From assembly GCF_024207115.1 (NCBI RefSeq), contig NZ_CP100128.1, positions 620,001 to 684,000 of the forward strand: a stretch of 64,000 nt of DNA, in the 5' to 3' direction. The position numbers and the translations under genes were made by a program. Below the pieces are notes generated by a model. It ran no database searches and was not told where the DNA came from. It saw nothing but the letters and a program-made list of their open reading frames with translations. The DNA is from Chromobacterium sp. IIBBL 290-4. GTDB taxonomy: Bacteria; Pseudomonadota; Gammaproteobacteria; Burkholderiales; Chromobacteriaceae. Shown here in pieces: positions 27,111 through 37,588 of the stretch; positions within the stretch are counted from its first letter, which is position 1; each line of letters opens with the position of its first letter.

Positions 27111-27135
27111 AGGGCACGGCCAAGGTCTGTGCCCT
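27111..27135. repeat. Hairpin between accB and accC
   Basis: AGGGCAC and GTGCCCT form a stem around an 11-base loop. No T-run follows, so it is more likely an mRNA-processing or attenuation structure than a strong terminator. Confidence 0.5.
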
Positions 27136-27210
27136 TGTCGTTTGACGTGACAGCATTGGCCCCCGGCCCAGGCCCTAGCCCTGACCGGGATCAGCCAGCG
27201 GAGAAAATCC

Positions 27211-28569
27211 ATGTTCGAAAAAATACTGATCGCCAACCGTGGTGAAATCGCACTGCGCATCCAGCGCGCCTGCCGCGAGATGGGCATCAAGACCGTGGTG
27301 GTGCATTCCGAGGCCGACCGCGACGCCAAATACGTGAAACTGGCCGACGAATCGGTGTGCATCGGCCCGGCCCCGTCGGCCAAGAGCTACCTCAACGTGC
27401 CGGCGCTGATCGCCGCCGCCGAGGTGACCGACGCCCAGGCCATCCACCCCGGCTACGGCTTCCTGTCGGAAAACGCCGACTTCGCCGAGCGCGTGGAGCA
27501 ATCCGGCTTCGTCTTCATCGGCCCGCGCCCGGAAACCATCCGCACCATGGGCGACAAAGTGTCGGCCAAGCACGCGATGATCGCGGCCGGCGTGCCTTGC
27601 GTGCCCGGTTCGGACGGCGCGTTGCCGGATGATCCGGTGGAAATCACCAAGATCGCCAAGAAAATCGGCTATCCGGTCATCATCAAGGCTTCCGGCGGCG
27701 GCGGCGGTCGCGGCATGCGCGTAGTGCATTCCGAAGGCGCGCTGATCAATGCGGTGCAGATGACCCGCACCGAAGCGGGCGCGGCGTTCGGCAATCCGAC
27801 CGTCTACATGGAAAAATTCCTGGAGCAGCCGCGCCACATCGAGATCCAGGTGCTGGCCGACGAATACGGCAACGCCATCTATCTGGGCGAACGCGACTGC
27901 TCGATGCAGCGCCGCCACCAGAAGATCATCGAAGAGGCGCCGGCCCCCGGCATCACCGACAAGCAACGCCAGAAAATCGGCGAAGCCTGCGCCGAAGCCT
28001 GCCGCCGCATCGGCTATCGCGGCGCCGGCACTTTCGAATTCCTGTACGAAAACGGCGAGTTCTACTTCATCGAGATGAACACCCGCGTGCAGGTGGAGCA
28101 TCCGGTGACCGAAATGATCACCGGCGTGGACATCGTGCAGGAGCAGATCCGCATCGCCGCCGGCGAGAAACTGCGCTATAAGCAAAAAGACATCGTGATC
28201 GCCGGCCATGCCATGGAATGCCGCATCAATGCCGAGGACCCGTTCACCTTCGTGCCGTCTCCCGGCAAGATCGAGAGCTACCACCCGGCCGGCGGCCCCG
28301 GCATCCGCATCGACTCGCACATCTACCAAGGCTATGTGGTGCCTTCGCACTACGACTCCATGGTGGGCAAGCTGATCTCCTACGGCGACACCCGCGAGCA
28401 GGCGATGGCGCGGATGCGCGTGGCGCTGAGCGAAATGGCCATCTCCGGCATCAAGACCAATATTCCGCTGCACCAGGAACTGTTCCTGGATGCGGCCTTC
28501 CAGCGCGGCGGCACCAGCATTCACTACCTGGAGCACCGCCTGGCGCAACAGAAAAAAGGGAGCATCTGA
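27211..28569 (+). CDS. accC: Acetyl-CoA carboxylase biotin carboxylase subunit
   Basis: 452 residues. AccC carboxylates the biotin of AccB with ATP and bicarbonate. The order is typical: [30 protein letters not shown], the ATP-grasp glycine loop [34 protein letters not shown] and [18 protein letters not shown] with the metal-binding Glu. Length matches E. coli AccC (449). A ribosome-binding site (GGAGAAA) precedes the ATG. Its TGA overlaps the prmA start. Confidence 0.97.
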   Translation: MFEKILIANRGEIALRIQRACREMGIKTVVVHSEADRDAKYVKLADESVCIGPAPSAKSYLNVPALIAAAEVTDAQAIHPGYGFLSENADFAERVEQSGFVFIGPRPETIRTMGDKVSAKHAMIAAGVPCVPGSDGALPDDPVEITKIAKKIGYPVIIKASGGGGGRGMRVVHSEGALINAVQMTRTEAGAAFGNPTVYMEKFLEQPRHIEIQVLADEYGNAIYLGERDCSMQRRHQKIIEEAPAPGITDKQRQKIGEACAEACRRIGYRGAGTFEFLYENGEFYFIEMNTRVQVEHPVTEMITGVDIVQEQIRIAAGEKLRYKQKDIVIAGHAMECRINAEDPFTFVPSPGKIESYHPAGGPGIRIDSHIYQGYVVPSHYDSMVGKLISYGDTREQAMARMRVALSEMAISGIKTNIPLHQELFLDAAFQRGGTSIHYLEHRLAQQKKGSI

Positions 28570-29465
28570 TGGCATGGTTGCAAGCCACCATTGATTCCGA
28601 TTCCGCCGTGGCGGAAAAACTGGCCGACGCGCTGATGGACGCCGGCGCCCTGTCCACCGCCATCGAAGACGCATGGGCCGGCACCGACAAGGAACAACCC
28701 ATCTTCGGCGAACCGGGCGAGCCGGTGGACCAGCTGTGGAGCCAAAGCCGCATCATCACGCTGTTCGACGAAGAGTCCGATCCGGCGCTGTTGATCGCCG
28801 CCGCCGCCAACGCCTGCCAGCTGGCCATGCCGAGCTACAAGATCGAACGCGTGGAAGAGCAGGACTGGGTGCGTCTGACGCAATCTCAGTTCGAGCCCAT
28901 CCGCATTTCCGACCGGCTGTGGATCACCCCGACCTGGCACGACGCGCCGTCGCCGGACGCGGTGAATCTGCAGCTGGACCCGGGCCTGGCCTTCGGCACC
29001 GGCAGCCACCCCACCACGCGGCTATGCCTGCAGTGGCTGGACAAGCAGCTGCAAGGCAATGAAAGCGTGCTCGACTACGGCTGCGGCTCCGGCATCCTGG
29101 CCATCGCCGCGCTGAAGCTAGGCGCCGCCTCCGCCGTCGGCATCGACATCGACCAGCAGGCCGTTCGCGCCAGTAAGGACAATGCCGAGCAGAACAATGT
29201 GCAGGCGGACTTCTTCCTGCCGGACGCGAATCCGCAAGCCCAGTACGACGTGGTGCTGGCCAATATTCTGGCCAATCCGCTCCGCATGTTGGGCGACTTG
29301 CTGGCAAGCCATGTGAAAACCGGTGGTAGAATCGTGCTTTCCGGCATCCTCGCCGAACAAGCCGACGAATTGTCCGCCATCTACAGCCAGTGGTTCGAGA
29401 TGGACGCGCCGGTGTTCGACGAAGGGTGGACACGATTGACAGGAACCCGACGCGCCCAGGTATGA
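28569..29465 (+). CDS. prmA: Ribosomal protein L11 methyltransferase
   Basis: 298 residues. PrmA trimethylates ribosomal protein L11 using SAM. An N-terminal substrate-recognition domain (1-120) precedes the catalytic domain with FGTGSHPTTRLCLQWL, SAM motif I VLDYGCGSGILAIAALKLGA (20 residues), DIDQQAV and the acceptor motif VLANILANPL. Its ATG shares a base with the accC stop (TGATG). The following gene overlaps its stop as ATGA. Confidence 0.95.
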   Translation: MAWLQATIDSDSAVAEKLADALMDAGALSTAIEDAWAGTDKEQPIFGEPGEPVDQLWSQSRIITLFDEESDPALLIAAAANACQLAMPSYKIERVEEQDWVRLTQSQFEPIRISDRLWITPTWHDAPSPDAVNLQLDPGLAFGTGSHPTTRLCLQWLDKQLQGNESVLDYGCGSGILAIAALKLGAASAVGIDIDQQAVRASKDNAEQNNVQADFFLPDANPQAQYDVVLANILANPLRMLGDLLASHVKTGGRIVLSGILAEQADELSAIYSQWFEMDAPVFDEGWTRLTGTRRAQV

Positions 29466-30589
29466 CGTATACGACTCAGTGCCCCAACTGCCAGACCCGC
29501 TTCAAGGTCAATGATGCCCAGTTAGCAGCCGCCAATGGACTGGTGCGCTGCGGGCGCTGTTCGCACGTATTCCAGGCGCCGGATCATTTCGTCGTCACCC
29601 AGCCGGCTCTCGAGCCGGCCCCCCTTCCCACTTTCGCCGCGCCGCCGCAAGCGCCCGCTCAGCCGGAGCCGCAAGCGGAACGCGATCCCATGGACGATTT
29701 CGAGCTGGAAGTGCCGGCCGATTTCGACCCGCAGCACAGCGCCGACGTCGCCCTCCTTCCGCCCGACGAGCCTTTGCTGGAGCCGCCAGCCGCCATCCGC
29801 CATGAAGCCGCGGCGACAGCCACGCCGGCGGAGCCCGCTCCTCGGCAAGAGGACATGGAAGAATTCCAGCGCGCGCTGGCCGAGGCGATGCAGAATCGCC
29901 ATGCCACCGCGCCGATAGGCAATCCCTTCGACGACGCCCATCCCGCGCCCGCCGTGGAAGCGCCGGCTGAGCCTGAGGTGTACGGCAGCCGCCGCCGCGC
30001 CGATACGCCGCCGCCGGAAAATCTGCGCCCGGTTCCGCAGCCGGAACCCTTGTTCACCGACGCGGACGCGGAGGAAGAGGAAGAGGCCCGCCATCAGAAA
30101 AACCCGGCGGCCTGGGTCAACGCCTTGCTGGCCGTGCTGGCCACGGTGGGCATCCTGGCCCTGGCCGCGCAACTGGTGTACATCAACCGCACCCGCATCG
30201 CCGCTGAAGTGCCGGAATCGCGCCCGGCGCTGGAAAGCCTGTGCCGCGCGCTGGATTGCCAGGTGCCCTGGCCGACCGATATCGCCTATATCCGTACCGA
30301 ATGGTCCGAGCTGGCCTTCGTGCCGGACTATCCCAATCTGATCCAGCTGTCGGCGACGCTGAAAAACCACGCTCAATACGCGCAGGCGTATCCGATGCTG
30401 GAAGTCACGCTGAAGGACAGCGATGATCAAGTGCTGATCCGCAAGGTATTCACGCCCAAGGAATATCTAAAGCCGGACGATCTGAAGCTGGGACGCTTCA
30501 ACCCCAACTCCGAAGCGAAGATCACCATGCGGCTGGATGCCGGCAAGGTGCATGCGATGGGCTACAGCCTGTACTGGTTCTACCCCTGA
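29462..30589 (+). CDS. Zinc-ribbon and DUF3426 domain membrane protein
   Basis: 375 residues. An MJ0042-type zinc ribbon at the N-terminus has the pairs CPNC and CGRC (residues 7-35). A long Pro/Ala/Glu-rich spacer follows (about 45-210), then one membrane helix (about 219-240, VNALLAVLATVGILALAAQLV). The C-terminal DUF3426 domain (about 250-370) has LESLCRALDCQVPWP and YPMLEVTLKDSDDQVLIRKVF. The function is unknown. The gene commonly follows prmA in betaproteobacteria, and here their ATGA overlap indicates coupling. Confidence 0.88.
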   Translation: MTYTTQCPNCQTRFKVNDAQLAAANGLVRCGRCSHVFQAPDHFVVTQPALEPAPLPTFAAPPQAPAQPEPQAERDPMDDFELEVPADFDPQHSADVALLPPDEPLLEPPAAIRHEAAATATPAEPAPRQEDMEEFQRALAEAMQNRHATAPIGNPFDDAHPAPAVEAPAEPEVYGSRRRADTPPPENLRPVPQPEPLFTDADAEEEEEARHQKNPAAWVNALLAVLATVGILALAAQLVYINRTRIAAEVPESRPALESLCRALDCQVPWPTDIAYIRTEWSELAFVPDYPNLIQLSATLKNHAQYAQAYPMLEVTLKDSDDQVLIRKVFTPKEYLKPDDLKLGRFNPNSEAKITMRLDAGKVHAMGYSLYWFYP

Positions 30590-30634
30590 GACACTGAAGA
30601 ATCGGGCGCTGCCTGCCATCGGCGCCCCAGCGCT

Positions 30635-30958
30635 TCAGCGCGCGTCTTCCGGCACGAACTCAAAGTCCTGGCTCAAGCTGCGATTGGCTGGACATTGATA
30701 CTCGCGCAAGGCGTTTTTGATCGCCACGCGAAAACTGCTGCGGTACTCCGGCGGCACATGGTCATAGTCTATGCGCTGCACATCGCTGTAACGCCCATCC
30801 GCCCCGGTAGTGAAAGTCACATGCACCACGCCGCCTACATCATCCCTCAAAGCTTGCAATGGATAACGCGGCGCCGCCGTTTGCCCGCACGTGGCGGCCC
30901 AAGCAGGCGCAGCAGCGCTCAGCGCCAATACGCATGCCCATGCAGATAGCTTGCCCAT
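30635..30958 (-). CDS. Small exported TonB C-terminal-like protein
   Basis: 107 residues from the ATG at 30958 (GGGAGAAAG upstream). A signal peptide (MGKLSAWACVLALSAAAPAWA) is followed by a short TonB-C-like domain: APRYPLQALRDDVGGVVHVTFTTGADGRYSDVQ, cited as PRYPLQALRDDVGG plus VHVTF. No transmembrane anchor or Pro-rich spacer is present, so it is not a canonical TonB. Two Cys (in ATCGQT and YQCPANR) could pair in the periplasm. It lies downstream of the LysR gene on the same strand. Confidence 0.75.
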   Translation of the reverse strand: MGKLSAWACVLALSAAAPAWAATCGQTAAPRYPLQALRDDVGGVVHVTFTTGADGRYSDVQRIDYDHVPPEYRSSFRVAIKNALREYQCPANRSLSQDFEFVPEDAR

Positions 30959-31066
30959 GTCTTTCTCCCTAAACAAATGAATAAACGGCGCGCCGCAAGC
31001 GGCCGCCGTTTTCGTTATAGGGACAGGAAGAATGTTTTTTATTAGAACAATATCAAATAGATACAC

Positions 31067-31975
31067 CTATCTGCCGCTTGATCCGCCTCCGGCGGAAAAG
31101 CGCTCTTCCAGATATTCGACAAACGCCCTGACTTTGCCCGGCACATGGCGGCGCACCGGATACACCACCGACAAGTCCAGACAATGCCAGTCATAGTCCG
31201 GCAGAATCGCCACCAGGCTGCCGTCGGCCAAGGCTTTCTCCAGCAGAAAGCGCGGCTGCAGCACAATGCCGATGCCATTCACCGCCGCATCGGTCAGCAC
31301 ATCGCCGTTATTGGCCCTGAGCGGGCCTTTTACCCTCACCTTGTCCTGGCTGCCGTCCGGCGCGCGGTAATCCCAGACATTCGGCTGAGAAGTCAGCGCG
31401 TACAACAAACACTGATGCTCGGCCAATTCGGCCGGATGGCGCGGCTCGCCATGCTTGGCCAGATAATCCGGAGAAGCGGCCACCAGATCACGGATCTGCG
31501 CCAGGCGTTTCGCCACCAGCGTGGAGTCGGCCATATTGGATACCCGCAAGGCCAGGTCAAAGCCCTCCTCCACCAAGTCCACCCGCCGGTCGTTCAGGCT
31601 CAGCTCCACCTCGATGCGCGGATGGATCTGATGAAAGCCGCCGACGATGCCTCCCAGATAGCGCATGCCGAAGGAAACCGGCGCCGATACCCTCAAGCGC
31701 CCCACCGGCTCGCTAGCCCCATGCGACAGGCGGGCATCCAGCTCGTCCAGCTCCGCCAGCAAGCTGCCGGCCTCCGCGAGATAAGTCTCTCCCGCTTCGG
31801 TCAAGGACAGCTTGCGAGTGGTGCGATGCATCAGGCGCGCGCCGAGACGGTTTTCCAGCGCCGCCACCAGCTTGGTCACCATCGCCCGCGACAACTCCAG
31901 CCTATCCGCCGCCGCGACGAAGCTGCCTAGTTCAGCCACCGCGACGAAGGCGCGTATTTCCGAGAAACGGTCCAT
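31067..31975 (-). CDS. LysR-family transcriptional regulator
   Basis: 302 residues. The N-terminal winged HTH (MDRFSEIRAFVAVAELGSFV, then RLELSRAMVTKLVAALENRL) and the substrate-binding domain (from about residue 90, VGRLRVSAPVSFGMRYL) are typical of the CrgA/DmlR-like subgroup. It is divergent from the DoxX gene across a 104-base AT-rich gap, so it probably controls doxX and itself. The effector is unknown. Confidence 0.92.
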   Translation of the reverse strand: MDRFSEIRAFVAVAELGSFVAAADRLELSRAMVTKLVAALENRLGARLMHRTTRKLSLTEAGETYLAEAGSLLAELDELDARLSHGASEPVGRLRVSAPVSFGMRYLGGIVGGFHQIHPRIEVELSLNDRRVDLVEEGFDLALRVSNMADSTLVAKRLAQIRDLVAASPDYLAKHGEPRHPAELAEHQCLLYALTSQPNVWDYRAPDGSQDKVRVKGPLRANNGDVLTDAAVNGIGIVLQPRFLLEKALADGSLVAILPDYDWHCLDLSVVYPVRRHVPGKVRAFVEYLEERFSAGGGSSGR

Positions 31976-32079
31976 TTTATTTCTTAAAAGTAAACAATAA
32001 TTTTAAAAAACAGATGTTTATTGAATATAACGCCAATGGTTAAATAGCGCCATACTCATCGACACCAAGGAATGCCCAC
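31976..32079. promoter_or_regulatory. Divergent lysR/doxX promoter region
   Basis: The gap is very AT-rich. It contains the short inverted repeat AAACA-GA-TGTTT at 32008-32019 within a longer T/A-rich context, a possible LysR-type binding site. No strong sigma-70 pair was identified. Confidence 0.4.
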
Positions 32080-32472
32080 ATGAACCGCCTGCAAAACCCC
32101 TATCTTGCCGCCCTGACGCTGCGCCTGGCCCTCGGCCTGATGTACCTGTCCCATGGCGCGCTGAAGCTGTTTGTTTTCGGCCCAGCCGGCACCGCCGCTT
32201 ACTTCTCCAGCCTGGGTCTGCCCGGCTTCATGGGCTACTTCGCCATTCTGATCGAGATCGGCGGCGGCCTGCTGATCCTGGCCGGCATCCAGGCGCGCTG
32301 GGTGGCCTTGCTGTTGATACCGCAACTATTGGGCGCCATCGTTCTGGTGCACGCCGCCAATGGCTGGATGTTCGCCAATGCCGGCGGCGGCTGGGAATAC
32401 CCGGCCTTCCTGATCGCCGCCTCGCTGGCCTTGTTCCTGCAAGGACAACCGGAACGGCAAGCCAGCCGCTGA
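32080..32472 (+). CDS. DoxX family membrane protein
   Basis: 130 residues with four membrane segments. DoxX-family proteins are small inner-membrane proteins with varied or unknown roles, in some cases quinone- or redox-linked. Typical blocks are LALGLMYLSHGALKLFVFG and GYFAILIEIGGGLLILAGI. The gene is single, divergent from the LysR gene and followed by a hairpin terminator. Confidence 0.88.
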   Translation: MNRLQNPYLAALTLRLALGLMYLSHGALKLFVFGPAGTAAYFSSLGLPGFMGYFAILIEIGGGLLILAGIQARWVALLLIPQLLGAIVLVHAANGWMFANAGGGWEYPAFLIAASLALFLQGQPERQASR

Positions 32473-32477
32473 TGACG

Positions 32478-32508
32478 CTACGCCCCGCCACGCGGGGCGT
32501 TCATTTTT
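32478..32508 (+). terminator. Terminator of doxX
   Basis: ACGCCCCGC-CAC-GCGGGGCGT forms a strong stem followed by TCATTTTTCC, 8 bases after the doxX stop. Confidence 0.85.
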
Positions 32509-32820
32509 CCGCCATGCCGAACGCGCCGAAGCCCCGACTCAGCCACGGCAAGCACACCGCGCCGCCCTCAAAAAGAGGACCAAGCAGAATCAGGCGCTTT
32601 GCCTGCGGCGCCATGCCGCTGCGCCGCGCTTTTAAGCGCCCGCCCAGCCTTGACTTATCCTCTGTTCCCGCCCCGGCGACTCGCGCTCTCGACGCAATCA
32701 CCAAAATGCAACAGCCATGTTTCACGCATCCCGGCTATCAATCCGAAGCGACGTTCCACGCCCGCCATTCATTGCTGCGGCGCAACATCCAATCAAAACA
32801 ATTTCAACTTGCACATTTTC

Positions 32821-32834
32821 TTGATTGCCATCAA
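32821..32834. promoter_or_regulatory. FNR/ANR-type box
   Basis: TTGAT-N4-ATCAA, a perfect match to the FNR/ANR consensus. It is extended by one base pair on each side (CTTGAT/ATCAAG, 32820-32835). It lies 227 bases before the nagF start codon. CRP-type sites have TGTGA-N6-TCACA, so the FNR branch fits better. Confidence 0.6.
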
Positions 32835-32852
32835 GCTGCTGCGTAATTTGCA

Positions 32853-32867
32853 TGTAGTTTAACTACA
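32853..32867. promoter_or_regulatory. Palindromic operator candidate upstream of the PTS operon
   Basis: TGTAGTT-T-AACTACA is a perfect 7+1+7 palindrome, 18 bases after the FNR box. Its size suits a GntR or LacI-type repressor dimer. The cognate regulator is not in the window. Confidence 0.6.
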
Positions 32868-33061
32868 AAGTTGGCAAGATATAGACAAGCCCGGTCGCGC
32901 TGGCAGACAGGCCTGAGTCTGCTTATTATTGTCGCATCCTGTCAGGACAAGTCGCACTGCTAGGTGTACCCTAACGGTCCGCTTGCCGCGGTATAAAATA
33001 ACAGCTTAATTGACGCTCGTAATAAAACGACTGGAATTATCCACGAATTGAGGAGTTTCGC

Positions 33062-35575
33062 ATGGGCACCCCCGCACCAAGACTCGACGTCCTGGCCCCC
33101 CTTTCCGGGTGGCTCGTTCCCTTGGACAGCGTTCCGGACCCGGTATTCGCCGGCAAAATGGTTGGCGACGGCGTTTCGCTCGACCCCACCTCCGGCAGCC
33201 TGTTGGCGCCGGTCAGCGGCGTGGTCAGCAACCTGCACTCCGCGCATCACGCGCTCACCATCACCACCGCCGAAGGCGTGGAAGTGATGGTGCACATCGG
33301 CATCGACACCGTGATGCTGAAAGGCCAAGGCTTCTTCCCGCTGGTGGAACAAGGCCAGCAAGTGAAAGCCGGCCAAGCCGTCATCGATTTCGACATCGAC
33401 CTGGTCGGCCGCAGCGCCGCCAGCTTGCTCACCCAGATCATCATCACCAATGGCGAAGCCGTCGCGCAGATGAAGCCCGCCAGCGGCATGGTCAACGCCG
33501 GCCGCGACGTGGTGCTGTCGCTGCAGTTGGCCAATGGCAAGGATGTGCTGCAAAGCCAACTGGGCGAGCCGCAACTGTCGTCCGACATCACCATCGGCAA
33601 CCCGGCCGGCCTGCATGCCCGTCCCGCCGCGGTGTTCGCCAGCAAGGCCAAAGCCTTCTCCTCCGACATCCAGCTGTTGCTGGACGGCAAATCCGCCAAC
33701 GCCAAATCGGTGGTCGCCATCATGGGCCTGGCCACCAAGCTGGGCGATGTGGTGCGCATTCAGGCTCAGGGCGGCGACGCCGTGCTGGCCATCGCCGAAC
33801 TGACCCAGTTGCTGCTGGACCGCTGCGGCGAAAAGCCGGGCGAAGCGCCGCAAGCGCCGGCCGAAGCCGCCGCCTCGGCTCAACAGGAAGACAGTGCCAC
33901 CCAATTGGCCGGCGTCGGCGCTTCGCCGGGCCTGGCCATCGGCCGCATTGTCCACCATCGCCTGCAAGAATTCGACGTGCCCGAGCAAGGCAAAGGCGCC
34001 AATATCGAGCAGCAGAACTTCGCTCGCTCCACCGAAGAGGCCGCGGCGCAGATCGAACTGGTCAAGGTGCAACTGACCGACCCGGCCAAGCAAGCCATCC
34101 TGTCCATGCACCAGGAACTGCTGCAAGACCCGGACCTGCTGGCGCAAACCTACGCCGGCCTCGCCGACGGCAAGTCCGCCGCCTGGTCCTGGCGCGCGGC
34201 CTTCAGCGCCTATTCCGCCCGCCTGGAAGCGCAGGACAACGCCTTGCTGCGCGAACGCGCCAATGACATCCGCGACGTGGGCCGCCGCGTGCTGGCCTTG
34301 CTGGCCGGCGTGAAGCAGGCCTCGCTGGATCTGCCGGCCGGCTCCATCCTGATCGCCGAAGACCTGGCCCCGTCCGACACCGCCTCGCTGGATCCGTCCA
34401 AGGTGATGGGTTTCTGTACCCGCACCGGCGGCGCCACCAGCCACGTCGCCATTCTGGCCCGCTCGCTGGGCATCCCGGCCATCTGCGGCATCTCCCAGGC
34501 CGCGCTGAAGCTGCCGGAAGGCCTGCAAGTGATTCTGAACGGCAATGAAGGCACGCTGGCCATCGCCCCGACGGCGGAAGACCTGGCTGCCGCCGAGCAA
34601 GACATCGCCCGCCTGGCCGAGCGCCGCGCGGCAGAAGCCAAGCTGTCCATGCAGCCGGCCCTGACCAGCGACGGCGTGCGCATCGACGTGGTGGCCAATA
34701 TCCGCAACGCCGCCGACGCGCGCGAAGCGGTGGCCAAGGGCGCCGAAGGCGTGGGCCTGCTGCGTTCGGAATTCCTGTTCGACAACCGCGACACCGCCCC
34801 GTCGGAACGCGAACAAGCGGCCGAATACTGCGCGGTGGCTGAAGCGCTGGGCAAGAACCGCCCGCTGGTGGTGCGCACGCTGGACGTGGGCGGCGACAAG
34901 CCGCTGTCCTACCTGCCGCTGCCCAAGGAAGACAACCCCTTCCTCGGCCTGCGCGGCATCCGCGTGAGCCTGGACCGTCCGGATCTGCTGCGCACCCAGT
35001 TGCGCGCCATTCTGCAAGCCGCGCCGCTGACCCAGCTGCACATCATGTTCCCTATGGTGGCCTCGCTGGAGGAGCTGCGCGCCGCCAAGGCCATCCTGGC
35101 GGAAGAGCAAGCCTCCACCGGCGTGACCGACGTCAAGGTCGGCATCATGGTGGAAGTGCCTTCCGCCGCCGTGCTGGCCGCGCGCTTCGCGCCGGAAGTG
35201 GACTTCTTCTCCATCGGCACCAATGACCTGACCCAATACGTACTGGCGATGGACCGCGGCCATCCGCAACTGGCCAAGCAAGCCGACGCGCTGCACCCGG
35301 CGGTGCTGGCGATGATCGCGCTGACCTGCGAAGGCGCCCGCGCTCACGGCAAGTGGGTGGGCGTGTGCGGCGGCCTGGCCTCGGACGAACGCGCCGCGCC
35401 GGTGCTGGTCGGCATAGGCGTGACCGAGCTGTCGGTCAGCACCCCGGCCGTCGCTTCGGTCAAGGCCACGCTGGCGCGCTGGAGTCTGGCGGAATGCCAG
35501 CAACTGGCCCAAGACGCGCTGGCGCTGTCCACCGCCGCCGATGTGCGCCATTACCTGAATCAACACGCTCGTTAA
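33062..35575 (+). CDS. nagF: Fused PTS protein IIA(Glc-like)-HPr-Enzyme I
   Basis: 837 residues. It joins three phosphotransfer modules in one chain: a Crr-like IIA domain (1-150; phospho-His H78 in VMVHIGID), HPr (172-258; H185 in GLHARPAA) and Enzyme I (from about 283; phospho-His H461 in GGATSHVAI, PEP-binding blocks GVGLLRSEFLF and SIGTNDLTQYVLA). With the IICB encoded next, phosphate can pass from PEP to the sugar without any other PTS protein. This layout is known for NagF of GlcNAc systems. The ATG at 33062 has GAGGAG upstream. The symbol follows the domain order and partner gene. Confidence 0.92.
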   Translation: MGTPAPRLDVLAPLSGWLVPLDSVPDPVFAGKMVGDGVSLDPTSGSLLAPVSGVVSNLHSAHHALTITTAEGVEVMVHIGIDTVMLKGQGFFPLVEQGQQVKAGQAVIDFDIDLVGRSAASLLTQIIITNGEAVAQMKPASGMVNAGRDVVLSLQLANGKDVLQSQLGEPQLSSDITIGNPAGLHARPAAVFASKAKAFSSDIQLLLDGKSANAKSVVAIMGLATKLGDVVRIQAQGGDAVLAIAELTQLLLDRCGEKPGEAPQAPAEAAASAQQEDSATQLAGVGASPGLAIGRIVHHRLQEFDVPEQGKGANIEQQNFARSTEEAAAQIELVKVQLTDPAKQAILSMHQELLQDPDLLAQTYAGLADGKSAAWSWRAAFSAYSARLEAQDNALLRERANDIRDVGRRVLALLAGVKQASLDLPAGSILIAEDLAPSDTASLDPSKVMGFCTRTGGATSHVAILARSLGIPAICGISQAALKLPEGLQVILNGNEGTLAIAPTAEDLAAAEQDIARLAERRAAEAKLSMQPALTSDGVRIDVVANIRNAADAREAVAKGAEGVGLLRSEFLFDNRDTAPSEREQAAEYCAVAEALGKNRPLVVRTLDVGGDKPLSYLPLPKEDNPFLGLRGIRVSLDRPDLLRTQLRAILQAAPLTQLHIMFPMVASLEELRAAKAILAEEQASTGVTDVKVGIMVEVPSAAVLAARFAPEVDFFSIGTNDLTQYVLAMDRGHPQLAKQADALHPAVLAMIALTCEGARAHGKWVGVCGGLASDERAAPVLVGIGVTELSVSTPAVASVKATLARWSLAECQQLAQDALALSTAADVRHYLNQHAR

Positions 35576-35750
35576 TAAGGATAAGTCCCGGCGCGGGCCG
35601 GGTTCGCGGCGCTGGATGGGGAGACCTTCGGGGCAATCCGATGCCATCCGGCGCCACTCAAGCGAGCCAGGCGGGCGATGGGGCTTTATAGAGGGGACGG
35701 CGTCACAGCCGCTCGACATTCCATAAGCATGTCAAAGCAGGATAATAATC
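35576..35750. other. nagF-nagE intergenic spacer
   Basis: 175 bases. A GC-rich inverted repeat CCCGGC/GCCGGG at about 35588-35603 is not followed by a T-run, and no promoter is evident. It may reduce or stabilise the downstream message so that the two PTS proteins are made in different amounts. Confidence 0.4.
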
Positions 35751-37523
<1,773 letters not shown>

Positions 37524-37537
37524 TCGCAGCCTTAAGC

Positions 37538-37573
37538 GCAAAAAACGCCAGCAGGTTTCTGCTGGCGTTTTTC
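37538..37573. terminator. Bidirectional terminator between nagE and the HAD gene
   Basis: AAAAAACGCCAGCAG and CTGCTGGCGTTTTT form a strong stem with A-tract and T-tract on the two sides. It suits termination of nagE on the plus strand and of the HAD gene on the minus strand. Confidence 0.92.
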
Positions 37574-37588
37574 ATTTCACTTCGCGCA

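Larger units (their letters stand above)
32509..33061. other. Long regulatory region upstream of the PTS operon
   Basis: About 550 bases without a gene. The left half (to 32730) is GC-rich with no recognisable element. The right half is AT-rich and holds an FNR-type box (32821-32834) and a perfect palindrome (32853-32867), listed separately, plus a TATAAAATA run at 32992-33000 that could be a -10 region. The nagF start has a GAGGAG site 6 bases upstream. Confidence 0.55.

Noticed and set aside
32960..35719. 919-codon minus-strand open frame over the fused PTS gene
   Set aside because: Shadow of the strongly supported IIA-HPr-EI coding sequence; composition is low-complexity Gly/Gln/His.
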